Assembly: GCF_964355755.1 (NCBI RefSeq)
Contig: NC_092671.1
Span: 6,707,001-6,771,000, forward strand
DNA from: Antedon mediterranea
Taxonomy: Eukaryota > Echinodermata > Crinoidea > Comatulida > Antedonidae
Reading direction: 5' to 3'
DNA: 64,000 nucleotides
The notes beneath the pieces were generated by a model. The model was not told the origin of the DNA. It did no database searches and worked only from the letters and a program-made list of their open reading frames with translations. The number at the start of each line of letters is the position of its first letter. Within the stretch, counting starts at the first letter, position 1. Below are positions 40,101-50,873 of the stretch, in pieces. Position numbers and translations under genes: made by a program.

Positions 40101-43100
40101 TTAAATTGTTCACAATATATATATTTATACTTGCCATAATGCAACATTTTTTTCAAAAAGTGACTGAAACACCTATTTTTCTGTAATTTTAACCTTTGAC
40201 CTGTTTTTCTCATCTAAATAACGATATGGCATAGAGATTTCTAACGGCAAATTGTTTATAATAGATATTTTTATTCAATCTAATAGATTATACTGTTTGA
40301 AAAATACAAGTATGATTATTGCCTTGAAATCCTGTACATAAGAGCCTATCAGGGCGGATTTAATTCCAAGAGGTGTGGAAGGGGAATAATACTATTACTA
40401 TACAGTACAATGTCTTTCTTTTGAGCAATTTCAATCAGGTATCCATGTATCTCCAATAAACGGAATGTACGGCTCATAGAGAATTCAGAAGTTACCCTTA
40501 GTTCATTTTGGCAAATCCATATGGGTTCCAGGCCCGTAGCCAGGGGGGGTTTTTATGGTTCGGGCGAACCCCCCCTTTACAGCGAACCCCCCCTTTACAG
40601 CGAACCCCCCTTAACCAACTGCGAACCCCCATCCCCGACATACCCAATACCTCACCCTCATCTCCAAAAATCCTCCAAATACGTGCCCCACAGTACAAAA
40701 AGTTGTTTGTAAATTGAAAAATTCGTAAACTTGTTCTTGAACCTTCTTCTCTGTATGAGCGTCAACTAGTGATACGTGTCTGTAAATTTCTAAAAGCTGC
40801 AAATGAATTGCCGATTTTAACCTGAAAAATAAATGTTTGGTCCCTGCATGTAACATGATATTGACGCGTCTCATAGCGAGCTGGCGCACGAACGATTCGT
40901 ACAAAGGACACCGCCAGTCAACTGCGTACCTATAATTGTTTAGATCACTGGCAGTCAGACAGCATGCATAAAGTATATAGCCTTCCGACGTACATCAGTA
41001 TTTATGTGTGACTATGAAGTATAATGTATCATTGAGGATTACTAGATGGTACGCTCGCTTCGCTCGCGTACCATCTAGGTCGTGCCCACAGATGGTTCTC
41101 GAATACACAGTAATTTCAGCGTAACAAAACTGGCGATTTCAAATGTACGTTCCGCAGGACTATAATACTATAATTGTCGTTTACAGAAACGAATAAATAG
41201 ACACGATGATGTATGTAGTCAACTAAAATTAGCACCCTGGAAATTACTTCCGAAGGAGAAACTTATCACAAAATGAGTCCAAATTTTTGATTTGGACTCA
41301 TTTAAAGAAACCCAATTTGTGTTTTGTATGTAACATTAGGATTGAGGGATGGGAAAGCGGATAGTGTACAAAAAGCAACAATTTTTAAATATATTCTTTA
41401 TCCACTCAGTAACGAAATATTGTTTTCATGTTTTATACGCCTATAAATAATATACCTCTAAATACAGTAAAACATTTGCAATTTAATACTTTGTTAAAAC
41501 TGTCACTGTCATAATCGATTGAAATATTAAAGTACATGTCACGATACACCACTACGACGTTTATATTGTTGGTAATTATTAATTAATAATTAATACAAAC
41601 GTTGAGAAGGAACTGTCAGTATAAAGTTTATGTGTATATAATAATGTGTTTATATATCTAACAGTAGAGCCTATCCACAATCTCAGTAATAACGTTTATT
41701 TGTATATATTTTTATATATTACATCCAACAGTACGAACATTCACAGTAAGAAATGTTCGATTCAAATGAGGATAAAAAATAGTTAATAGGTATTTGCAGT
41801 ATTGCTAAAGTTTATTCTCAAAGGGCCCATATATTTACCTACCGTATGTGTTAAACCAAGGGCTCATAAATCTACCCACTTGTGTTAAACCAAACTCTGG
41901 CAGACTGAGAAATTGGGATGTTCCATTCATCACAAATCAATACATTTGTATAATCGTATATTAAATCTATCAAAATAGTATTTTTTTAAGAAAATCGGCC
42001 TGTCTTCAACATTATGATGCTGTACGCTAGCTGTTCAACCAGTTTTCAGCTATTAAAAACAATTATCGTAGGAGGAGATAGGAAAATGCGAAGCCTCCTC
42101 GCATTTTTGTGGCGGGTATTTTTGCAAGACGGACATCCATTAGACAGTGTATACCACGATCGGAAAACACCCCTATTTGGGGCAAATCGTTGAACCTAAA
42201 TTCGTTTTAATCGTCAATAACTAATTATCTAACTCAATTTAATTAGTAAACATGGTTACATCAGGTGGTTAAAATCAGTACCAAAAGTACGAACCAACTT
42301 TATATACCATCGAGTAAAAATTCTAGAAGTAAGGCGCGATTTACCGAATTTTTCCCTTACGTAGATTTATATATAGATTACACTATAATATCTATGGTAT
42401 CAAGTAATGACGTAGTTCACATTATGGCATCCGATTATTTTTTTCTAGACCACCAGCCGATACGTACTAAAATGTATCAATATCACCTATTTACATATTT
42501 ATATTCCTCAACAAATTGCTGTAAATAAATATTATAGATAGAGCTAGCAAATAGCATTTGCCTTCACCCAGTGTGCTTTTTTCGGGGCTGCTCCTAGATA
42601 TACGTTCGCATTGAACTTGAACGCAAAACAAAATACGGAGTAAATGATCAAACAATCGGCGGTTCCGCACAGAGCACGCGCATCTAACATACGGCAACAA
42701 ATAGTTATCGTCATTTAAATTATCGACGTGTTTGAGGAGGAGGAAAAAAGTATGATATTTTTGCTCATTGGTTATATAGCATGCTGCACGAGAGTGTCTT
42801 TTCCGGCCATCTAGGGGTGTCATTTAACAAAATTCGCTTCGCATCAGGCTGGGTAAGGGGGGGGGGGGGGGGTTGACCCAAATATTTAGTGTCCGAACCC
42901 CCCCTTGACAGATCCTGGCTACGGCCCTGGGTTCCTTTTAAAAGGATTGAGGGTGCACAGACAGGCTTTTCCCATGGCTTAATATTGGAACCTACAGTTT
43001 TAGTTACCCGATATATTTCTAACACAGTAACTTATGTAGCCAAATGCATTGATCCGATACAGGAGCCAAATGTAGAACTGAACATACAGTAGAGAACCAC

Positions 43101-46100
43101 AGAAGGGTCTAAATAGATGACCTGCTGTTGTTTCATTTTAGGCAAAATCTAAATCGGTTCCTTAAGGATTGAGAGTGCACAGGCAGCTTTATTCCATGTG
43201 CCTGTCTATATAAACCCACATTGTCACCCTTATATTTCCATTATGAGGCTTAATGTCCATGGATGACCGGCCCTTGGGTTAATTTGGGCAAATCCATAAG
43301 TGTTCCTTAAGGATCGAGAGTGCAAGGCAGCTTTATTCCATGGACCCCGCCTGTCTATTATGAACCCACATTGTTACCCCTTATATGTCCATTATGGGGC
43401 TTAATGTCCATCCATGGAGGACCTGCCTTTGTGGGTTAATTTGGGTAAATCCATAAGTGTTCCATAAGGATCGAGAGTGCACAGGCAGCTTTATTCCATG
43501 GTTCTGCCTGTCTATATAAACCCACAGTGTCACCCATTATATTTCCATTATGGGGCTTAATGTCCATGGAGGACCGGCCCTTGGGTTAATTTGGGCAAAT
43601 CCATAAATTTTTCTTAAGGATCGAGAGTGCACAGGCAGCTTAATTCATGGGCCGCGCCTGTCTATATGAACTCACAGTGTCACCCCTTATTTATATTTCC
43701 ATTATGGGGCTTAATGTCCATCCATGGAGAACGACCGGCCCTTGGGTTCATTTGGGAAAATCCATAAATGTTATTTAAAGATTGAGGGTGCACATTTAGT
43801 TTTATTCCATAGTTCATCTATGAATTATTTACCCCATACTAATTTCTAATACAGGGCCTTATGTAGCACACCACATAGAGATCCCAAAAGGGTCCTTAGA
43901 GGGTTCATTCGGGCAAATCCATATAGGTTATTTTAGAATCCTTTGTATACAGGAAACTCTTTCCTGTATGGGCCAAACTATATAAAAATTGTGGTCTGTC
44001 TGTGTAGTGAGTTGTGGATTGAGTTTGGCCACCTGGATCTGGCTATGCCCTATCCTGTACGAATTGGTATTCTCTGGTTCTGATGAATAGTAGTTTATTT
44101 TCCAAAAACGAATATTGTAGCCCTAATAATAAATGCAACTGTATAGTGGCAAATCATTGAAGGTCAGCGCAACATTTTAACATCATAACATTTTAATCGT
44201 CATAATATTAATTTTATTATTTATTTTACAGTATTATTATATTAATACATTTAAAATAATGCGCACTAGAAAAAATATAAAAATACCATAACTTCACTGA
44301 TCAAATAACGTGATTACATTTATGAACATCGATCTCATAGTTTGAATAACTTTGCATTATTTAGTATATCATTTATTCAAATGTTGACCTTTGACCCACA
44401 TCAACTTGTGTAATGATAAATGTGCTCTTTTGATTGTGTATGATTGATAGATGTCTTAACAGAATGATAAAACATGACATTTTGTCCTAAATGTTAGTTT
44501 TTATTTGGTTTTAAATGCAAATTGTTTGATTGGTCAATATTGACATTTGACCTTTAATTGCAAAGTATTCGTATTACAATGTTGACCTTTGACCTTAAGT
44601 CAACTGATGAAACTGACTTTATGTCAACTGCTGAAATGATGTATTCGCTCTTTTACATTCCGTATGATTGATTAACAGGATGAGAAAACATCCGATTTTT
44701 ATTAAATATTAGTTTTTATTTGGTTTTATAGGTACGTTCTATGATTGGTCAATATTGACATTTGACCCTTAATCACAAAGGATTTTTTTTTCATAAGGTG
44801 ATTGAATAGACACTTATAATCATAAAAATGTAATAAAAGACCAAATTGTGCTTCAATAAATTTGTTATAATACATATACATAATACATTGTTGTAATTGG
44901 TCAATTTTGAACTTTGACCCCTTATATCTCGAAAACGCTTCCTATCCTGATCGATTACCTTCCATATTCGTAATCTACGGAAAATTCTAGTCTAGAAAAG
45001 TTGGATGGCAATTTGTCCCCTTTCGGGTGGTGATTCCCCCCTCCTGCCACCGGACTAAAGGGTGTTGACCAAGGACAGTTCGAATAATACATCGCTTGTG
45101 ATGGGTCAACCCACTTACATTGCATTACGTCCTTGTGCTGCGTCTCTAGTGGGAACCAAGCATTATTGTTAGTATTGTAACATAAAAAGTGTTACGGTAC
45201 TCACATATGACTGTATAACCATTGCTGCTTTCACCTGTTGAGCCGTTGCTTTTCTCAAGCCAAGCCTTTGTCTTTCTTGGTATCCTTTCCAATGTGCTTG
45301 TATCTTGACTGCAGCATTCACCTGAGATTTCTGTAAGTACTGATTCACATCACCTAGATGAAAGAAAATGTTATTTGTTATCATATCATGCGGCATTCAT
45401 TATATCTTATATTGATTGCTTCTATTCAACCACCAGCTTCTTGAAAATATTTTTGTTCCATGTGATAGGCTGTTAAATAATGTGACTGAAAACCAACCTA
45501 TAAAGTGTGCCGTCTGTAATTGCTCTCTGAATACTCACAACTCATCATCCTACCATATGGCCTAGCCTTTAACAGCAGGTGTGTTGATAAATAATAATAA
45601 TAATAGGCTAATTGACTAATCCATTCAATGAGCTTCCACCTTATGGAATGGAACAGTCGATCTTATAACTCATGAAAACATTCACTATTTGTAAATTATT
45701 TTTACAATACAGGTCACAAATAAAGTTTTAAAATATTCATATTATTAATTACTTGGATGAAGCGCTGCTATCATGTCCAGTTGTTTTTGACGAGAGTCTC
45801 TTAATGCTTGTCGCCTAGAAACCAATAACTGATGGTGCAGCTCTCGCTGACGTCGATCTCTATCCATTTTACGATCACGAACTTCTTGCTTGGCACTGAC
45901 ATAAAATGAAATGACTGATAAGTAATATTAACCCAAAAGATGTATAAGTTCTTTAAAGTGCACATGAGCAAGATGTGTACACTGGACCTGTGGTTTTTAT
46001 TCCTTATCGAGTTCTACCACTAGTGAGCCTCGAACCCATGCCGATGTTATGGATAATGGCTACGTTATTACGGTTTCACTGTATTAACCGCTTGGCCGCT

Positions 46101-49100
46101 CACTCTAACCCTACTGTAACTAATATTACTCGATTAAATTGAATAAAACTACTACTGTATATAACATATAAAATGTATTGACATACCGGAATGTTTTTTG
46201 AAAATTTGTAAAAGCGTTATCAGCTTTTTTGAGCTGCTTCCTTGATTTGTAGCCCTTCCATATCGCTTGAATTGTTACTGCAGCCCGATGAAGTCTCTAA
46301 AAGAACAGTAACTTATTATTTACTGTAACAGGAGTTACAAAAGTTTGAGCTATGATTATTTATAATATATTGAAGTGCTTAAAGTAAATAGTAGTAGTTT
46401 AACTTACTAATAATTGAGCCTGGTGTTCAGATCCAGCATCTAGAAGACCAAGTAATTTCTTTAAATCTCTGCCAAATCCCTGGCCTGTCCACCGGCTTAA
46501 AAGTGGTCGTAAACCTCTAATTGAAAAATTAAAACAATATTTTGAACAGAAACTCAATAGCATTTTGCATAATGTAATCTGAATATTTCTTTTCAAAACA
46601 AATACAACCAAAATATTTTGAAATATAAAAACATATACAAATTCTTTTTAGCTTTTTAGTTGATTGAAATTAATAATAATGATACTTATCAATAATTTCA
46701 CTCCTTACTTGTAACGATTGTAGAGGAGTTGTATAAGAGGCGGATGCACATCAGCAATGTTGACAAGCGCCCTCGTCGCTGCTGCTCCAACCTCTGCATC
46801 ATTAAACGCAGACAGTTTATAAATCATCTCGTCCAGTAAACTAAACACAACCTTGTCCGATACGGATTGTAGGACCAATCTATAAAGACACAGTACATCA
46901 GTATTATTATTTTATGAAAGCCAAATATCATCAGGTAGTTATACAACATGTTTTTGTTGGCATTATAGGCAAATCCAAACAAGGTTCCTCGGTTTTTATA
47001 TTATCATTAAGAATCACAAGGTAGCTAATACATATCTCTAAATAACTCAAATGTAACCATAATAATTTTACACTCTTACATCCAACAACTTCACTACTTG
47101 CATAAAGCTGTCCTACTATAATTTATCAATCATGCAAATTTCACTATACTGTACATACAGAAAAACTATTGTGTATTCCTTTTAATTTAACAAAATTGCA
47201 AACAATATCACATAGACTACTGTAAGTCCAGCACTTTAAATTGTTAGGGTCTAGGTCTCTTATTTAAAATCCTGGAAATACCATTGGTAAGAAGGGCAAT
47301 TATGTCATTTAAAAGAATGATTTGACTTACACATTAACTCTTACACAATTTTGAATGAGTCCTAACAGTACAATGGATGTCTCCTTATCATCAGTAATGA
47401 GCATTTGAAGTAAGTAATTGGAACGAAGTACTAATATGGTAAAAATGAAATTGCAATAAAATTAAACGTTTATAATACAAATAAAATAATATTACACATT
47501 ATACAAATAAGTTTGATGCTACCAAGAAAGCTGAACATTAAAGATGTATTGTCCCCCTGACAAAATACTTCTTAAACAAATTTTTGTTGAATATGCCATT
47601 TTAATGTCACATAATAGTTATCAACTTTTACCAAAAATTAGATAGAAAAACAATTTATTTACCTGAAAAAAACTGTAATTTAAAGCAAGAATAGTAAAAT
47701 TGGCTGCCAGCCAATTTTATTTGAATTTAACCATTTATTTTGTTTTTATAAGTGAACACATTATTTTTTCCATTTTTCACCCTACAGAAGTGATTAACTT
47801 GATTAAAACTACAAAATAACCTATTCATAAATTTATCATGATTTTGGGGGACAATACAGTGCATCTTTAATAAAAATGCAAAAAAACAAAAACCAACCGT
47901 GTGTTGTCAAGAAGATGTGTGCACTATACAGACATCGCAGTGCTTCCATCACTTCTTGAAAATCTTTTATCAAATCATCTTTCAGTTTCAAGGTCTTCTC
48001 TGGAATCTTGGTGTACCTGTGCTGGATGTTACGACACAAAATCAGCAGCCGCTCACATGACTCGGGCAGAAAGATAGCATAGAACTCATGTGATTCTGAG
48101 GGATCCAAACCAACTGAGCATTGTCTGGAGTATAGAGAAAAATAATGAGAAATGATCAAATTAACTTGGTTGCCCTGTTGAATATAATATTTCTATTTTT
48201 ATATATTTGAATAATGGGTGAGGTGTTTTCAGTTAACATTGATGGTATTGACATGAAGAAGAAAAATTGTAATAAAGAAACCAGTTTAAAGATATATTGT
48301 CCCCCTAAATAATTTTTACGAAAAAAAAATATTTACCTGAAAAAAATGTAACTTAAGCCAAAAAAATGCTTAAATTGGTTTTGGTTAAATAAATAAATTC
48401 ACTTTTCACAAGTGAAATAATTTAGTTTTTTTTACAGAGGTGACAAATATTAAAACTGCAAAATGGCTTATTTAAATTAAGTCTAATATTAATCTTCATT
48501 GTTCATGTTTCTGGGGAAAAATACATCTTTTTAAAAGAAAAAATTGGCTGTTAAATACTAACGCTAATATTTTTGACAATGATGCTGCTGTGTCCCATTT
48601 ACCAGTTATCTGTGAGAAATCTTGTTTTAATGCAATGAGCACACTAGGTAAAAGATCTAGCCCCCAGATGGTCTTCTTAATGGCAGAAGCATTTGCTGAT
48701 CCAGGTACAACTGTGTCAAGAATATCTGAAATAAAACAATTTAAATTTAAGTGCAATTTAAATGCAACAAAGCATAACCAGCAGAAATTACATACATAGC
48801 GTGGCGACCATATTTTCAGGAGACAAGTTAAAGTATTTCAAATAGCGTGAATCGTTCAAATCATGCATAACCATGGGGTTCCTTTTAGTCAACTGTCTGG
48901 AGGAACTATTTTTAGGCGGCCGCTCAACTTCGCAGCGGCCGATATGACAAAAAAAAAGGCCTAGGCCTAGGGCCTATATAGGCCCTAACCTAGCCTCTAA
49001 ATCTAGCCTAGGCTAGGGCTAGGGCCTAGAGGCCTCTAGGCCTAGACTAGTAATTTATAACAAAACAAACAACATTTTCACCTTGTAATCCTAAGAGCAA

Positions 49101-49199
49101 CAATGGGACATTTCGATCAGACTTTTCAGCTACAACTTGTGCTGCAAGGTCTGCTACACGCTTTATTTCAAATTCTTTGTTTTTCGATAAATTCGACAT
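37120..49199 (-). CDS. IQCB1: IQ calmodulin-binding motif protein 1 (nephrocystin-5), 13 exons
   Basis: Ciliary transition-zone/centrosome protein that binds calmodulin and CEP290. Exons, 5' to 3': 49199-49082, 48927-48796, 48725-48563, 48124-47898, 47430-47331, 46879-46709, 46516-46408, 46296-46187, 45895-45753, 45353-45205, 39075-38944, 37896-37740, 37319-37120; 636 aa (human 598), phases consistent. The N-terminus is an armadillo-like helical region. IQ motifs are AAVTIQAIWKGYKSR (about 345-360), AAVKIQAHWKGYQER (about 438-453) and a weaker AAMVIQSYVRRW. Between the first two lies a coiled segment with RELHHQLLVSRRQALRDSR. The C-terminal BBS-binding part has QSRPVAAKAK and QQPWWRKF, both strongly conserved. 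Exon 2 is the least sure: its acceptor is chosen for phase and the poly-T tract, and it adds sequence not seen in human. Intron 10 is 6.1 kb of transposon. Confidence 0.95.
37358..37465. mobile_element. MITE family A, copy 8
   Basis: Begins TAAAACTCTGTCTACACTAT; contains TGTGATGTGCCC and CATATATGGGCACATCACA; the right TIR is lost. It lies in the last IQCB1 intron. Confidence 0.75.
38021..38625. mobile_element. piggyBac-like non-autonomous element, ~605 bp
   Basis: Flanked by TTAA on both sides (38017-38020 and 38626-38629), with short TIRs CACGTTCACTGCC and, reversed, CACATTGACTGCC. Sub-terminal palindromes of the type GACGTATTTATACGTC occur near both ends. There is no transposase frame. It lies in IQCB1 intron 11. 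Confidence 0.8.
39170..39328. mobile_element. MITE family A, copy 9
   Basis: AAAGCTATGTCTACCTAAAC at the left, GTCACATAAAGTTTGATAGA at the right, with two tandem ATGGTAGTGATAT words inside. It lies in IQCB1 intron 10. Confidence 0.75.
40529..42929. mobile_element. 2.4-kb hAT-like element nested in the satellite
   Basis: TIRs are CAGGCCCGTAGCCAGG on the left and, reversed, CAGGGCCGTAGCCAGG on the right. The 5-bp target duplication GGTTC is at 40524-40528 and 42930-42934. The left flank ends in the satellite words GGCAAATCCATATGGGTTC, and the right flank resumes with CTTTTAAAAGGATTGAGGG. Removing the element restores an uninterrupted satellite unit. The CAGG start and short duplication suggest hAT. 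Inside are short tandem AACCCCCC(C)TTTACAGCG repeats (40565-40615) and a minus-strand frame of about 57 codons at 40735-40904 of unknown origin. Otherwise it is non-coding. Confidence 0.82.
42930..43930. repeat. ~155-bp satellite-like tandem repeat, about 6 copies
   Basis: The recurring words are GGCAAATCCATAAGTGTTCC, GATCGAGAGTGCACAGGCAG, CCTGTCTATATAAACCCACA and GGGGCTTAATGTCCAT. They are spaced 143-161 bp apart (starts near 43148, 43290, 43447, 43599, 43760, 43913). The first unit is split by the hAT-like element, with its start at about 40510. Confidence 0.85.
45090..45161. mobile_element. Family D MITE end, fragment
   Basis: CGCTTGTGATGGGTCAACC through GTGGGAACCAAGC matches the right half of the complete copy at 51437. 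It sits 44 bp from IQCB1 exon 10 and directly after the foldback element. Confidence 0.6.
45948..46104 (-). mobile_element. tRNA-derived SINE, second family, copy 1
   Basis: On the minus strand, a head with A box GCGGCCAAGCGGTTAATAC and B box GGGTTCGAGGC. It then runs ACCACAGGTCCAGTGTACAC to a shared 3' end, GTGCACTTTAAAGAAC. It lies in an IQCB1 intron. A sister copy is at 52561. Confidence 0.75.
47537..47872. mobile_element. Foldback repeat family B, complete palindromic copy
   Basis: Starts ATTAAAGATGTATTGTCCCC, ends GGGGGACAATACAGTGCATC then TTTAAT. The arms are imperfect reverse complements around a GGCTGCCAGCC core. It lies in an IQCB1 intron 26 bp from exon 4. Confidence 0.8.
48285..48534. 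mobile_element. Foldback repeat family B, shorter copy
   Basis: TTTAAAGATATATTGTCCCC on the left and AAAAATACATCTTTTTAAA on the right; the centre is deleted relative to 47537. It ends 29 bp from IQCB1 exon 3. Confidence 0.7.
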
Positions 49200-49405
49200 G
49201 TTTCAAATCTCTTGCTAGCTACAAAAAATACATAAATCTAGACATATCACCCCCTCAACGCGCGGTACTGAATTTAAAATCCAGACGTCAGAATTAGACA
49301 GATTAGAGGGTAAAGGTAGATGTCTGGATAAACTAGACTACTTTATGGTAGAACGGAGCGATGCCGATGGTGGCGGAAACGATTTTGGAACTGTAAAAAA
49401 AAAGC
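49200..49405. promoter_or_regulatory. Compact bidirectional promoter IQCB1 / MRPL32
   Basis: 206 bp between two head-to-head start codons. It contains a CRE-like GACGTCAG core near 49284 and a YY1/ETS-like GATGGTGGCGGAAACG near 49366. There is no TATA box, as is common in housekeeping bidirectional promoters. Motif calls are by eye. Confidence 0.6.
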
Positions 49406-50335
49406 ATGTCTCGTTTAATTTCTTTATATTTAAGAAAGTTGCAATGTTCAATACGGAATTTTGATCGGTGGCTACAATCAATTGGCTCCGGCCAACCCCC
49501 ATTAGGTATGAGACATTATTAATGGTTGAGTTGCATTCTTTGAAGTTAGGTTAGGCCTAGGCCTCTCTGGCTCACTCACTCTCTCCCCTATCATCAATAC
49601 AAAAGAGAAAGACCGACGGCGGGTGAAATTTCTAGTCGCTTCGTCCCTAACCTGCAATTCAGAGGTTGAACAGACTTTGACCATGTAAAATAAACTTGAT
49701 TATTAACTTATCCTCTTGTTGTTTAATTGGCATTTATTTGTTTATTTTCATTAATGATACATAAAACTACTTTAAATTCCTTTTTTTAAAGGTGGTATTC
49801 CAGCATTAGCCGGAGTCTCAAATCTTCCTTTGAAAACACAACCACTACCAGACTATAGCAGTATATTTGATGGTATATTTTGGGCTGTACCAAAAAGACG
49901 AAGATCAATTCAAAGAAATCGTACTCGAAGAAGAGCAATTGAAAAGAAAATTGTACCTGTTACAGATATAATTCCATGTTCAGAATGTGGCCATCCAAAA
50001 AGGAAAGAATATTTGTGCAGGTAAAGTATTAACATTTTACCATTTACTCCAAAGAAAGAAATGTACTGTAAAATATATTATAATATATATATATATTAAA
50101 CATATTTCTTTACAGTCATTGCTTGATAAGAATAAGAGAAGAAACCAGTGAAATTCAAAAACAGATGTTTAAAGATCTAGAAGAAAGCGGCGATTTACCA
50201 GATAAAAAGATTGTGGTTCTATATGAAGGAGAGGAAGAAAAAGATAAGGGCGACGGTGTTCAAGTAGTGGAGGTGAAAAAAGCAAGACCATCCTGGTTTC
50301 CAAAAGGATTATTATTAAATGTTAGTAGGAGGTAA
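49406..50335 (+). CDS. MRPL32: Mitochondrial large-subunit ribosomal protein bL32m, 3 exons
   Basis: Structural protein of the mitochondrial 39S subunit. Exons 49406-49505, 49792-50020, 50116-50335; 182 aa (human 188). The Arg/Ser-rich N-terminus (MSRLISLYLRKLQCSIRN) is a mitochondrial presequence. The L32 core begins AVPKRRRSIQRNRTRRRA (about 65-82). The zinc ribbon is C96-x2-C99 ... C109-x2-C112 (CSEC, CSHC), all four Cys present. Known biology: the precursor is matured by the m-AAA protease before assembly. The C-terminus is a charged extension ending RPSWFPKGLLLNVSRR. It shares a promoter region with IQCB1. A polyadenylation signal AATAAA is at 50407-50412. Confidence 0.96.
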
Positions 50336-50696
50336 AACTCCAGTTTGCACCGAAAATCAACTTTATTTCAATTAAGGAAATCATCATTTCTATATTTGGT
50401 TTAAGAAATAAATCTTAACTATGATCACTTGTTCAAACAGAGTTTAATATCAATTGTACATTACTACTTAAGTACCGTCAACCTATGTTATAATAAATGC
50501 ATGAATGCTAAAATAAATGCAGTTTTAAATGTGTATGTGTAGTATTTGAAAATTGTAACAATGTGAATAACAGCCGCCTACAGTAATTACTATGACAGCA
50601 GATGAAGAATTAAAACCCCTATAAATGGTTAACTAAGTTTTTTACTACATCCCATATTTGAATTAAATATTTTCATAATGCGCTATAGGCTATCAT

Positions 50697-50702
50697 TTTA
50701 TT
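50697..50702 (-). terminator. Polyadenylation signal of the adhesion GPCR
   Basis: AATAAA on the minus strand about 172 bases past the stop codon; motif and distance only. Confidence 0.4.
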
Positions 50703-50873
50703 ATTTAGGCAAAAAGTCTCAACCATTTAGATCAGTCGTTCATCTCAAGCTAAAGTTTTGATGAATGCATTTTTAATTAATAAAAAGAGAAGTACATGGA
50801 CCTCTTAGCGACGAGGCTGTAAAGTAAATACTGATCTTGCTGACGACAGACGATTAGGCCATACAACGTCAAC

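Larger units (their letters stand above)
39560..45066. mobile_element. ~5.5-kb long-TIR (foldback-type) element in IQCB1 intron 10
   Basis: The left arm starts GGCACCCTTTA, and the right arm ends with its reverse complement form (TAAAGGGTGTT). The arms match over about 200 bp: CACCACCCGAAAGGGGAC, AAATTGCCATCCAACTTTTC and GTAGATTACGAATATGGAAG all recur inverted at 44900-45050. Beyond the arms are degenerate inner repeats with TTGACCTTTGACC. The centre holds a ~155-bp satellite interrupted by another transposon (40529-42929). No transposase is seen. It resembles the foldback class described from sea urchins, but I cannot name a family. The target duplication was not resolved. Confidence 0.75.

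Noticed and set aside
40611-40904. Minus-strand frame with an acceptor-like site, inside IQCB1 intron 10, as an extra IQCB1 exon
   Set aside because: Joining 45205 to 39075 directly keeps phase and gives an uninterrupted alignment to the human protein. The frame lies in the hAT-like element.
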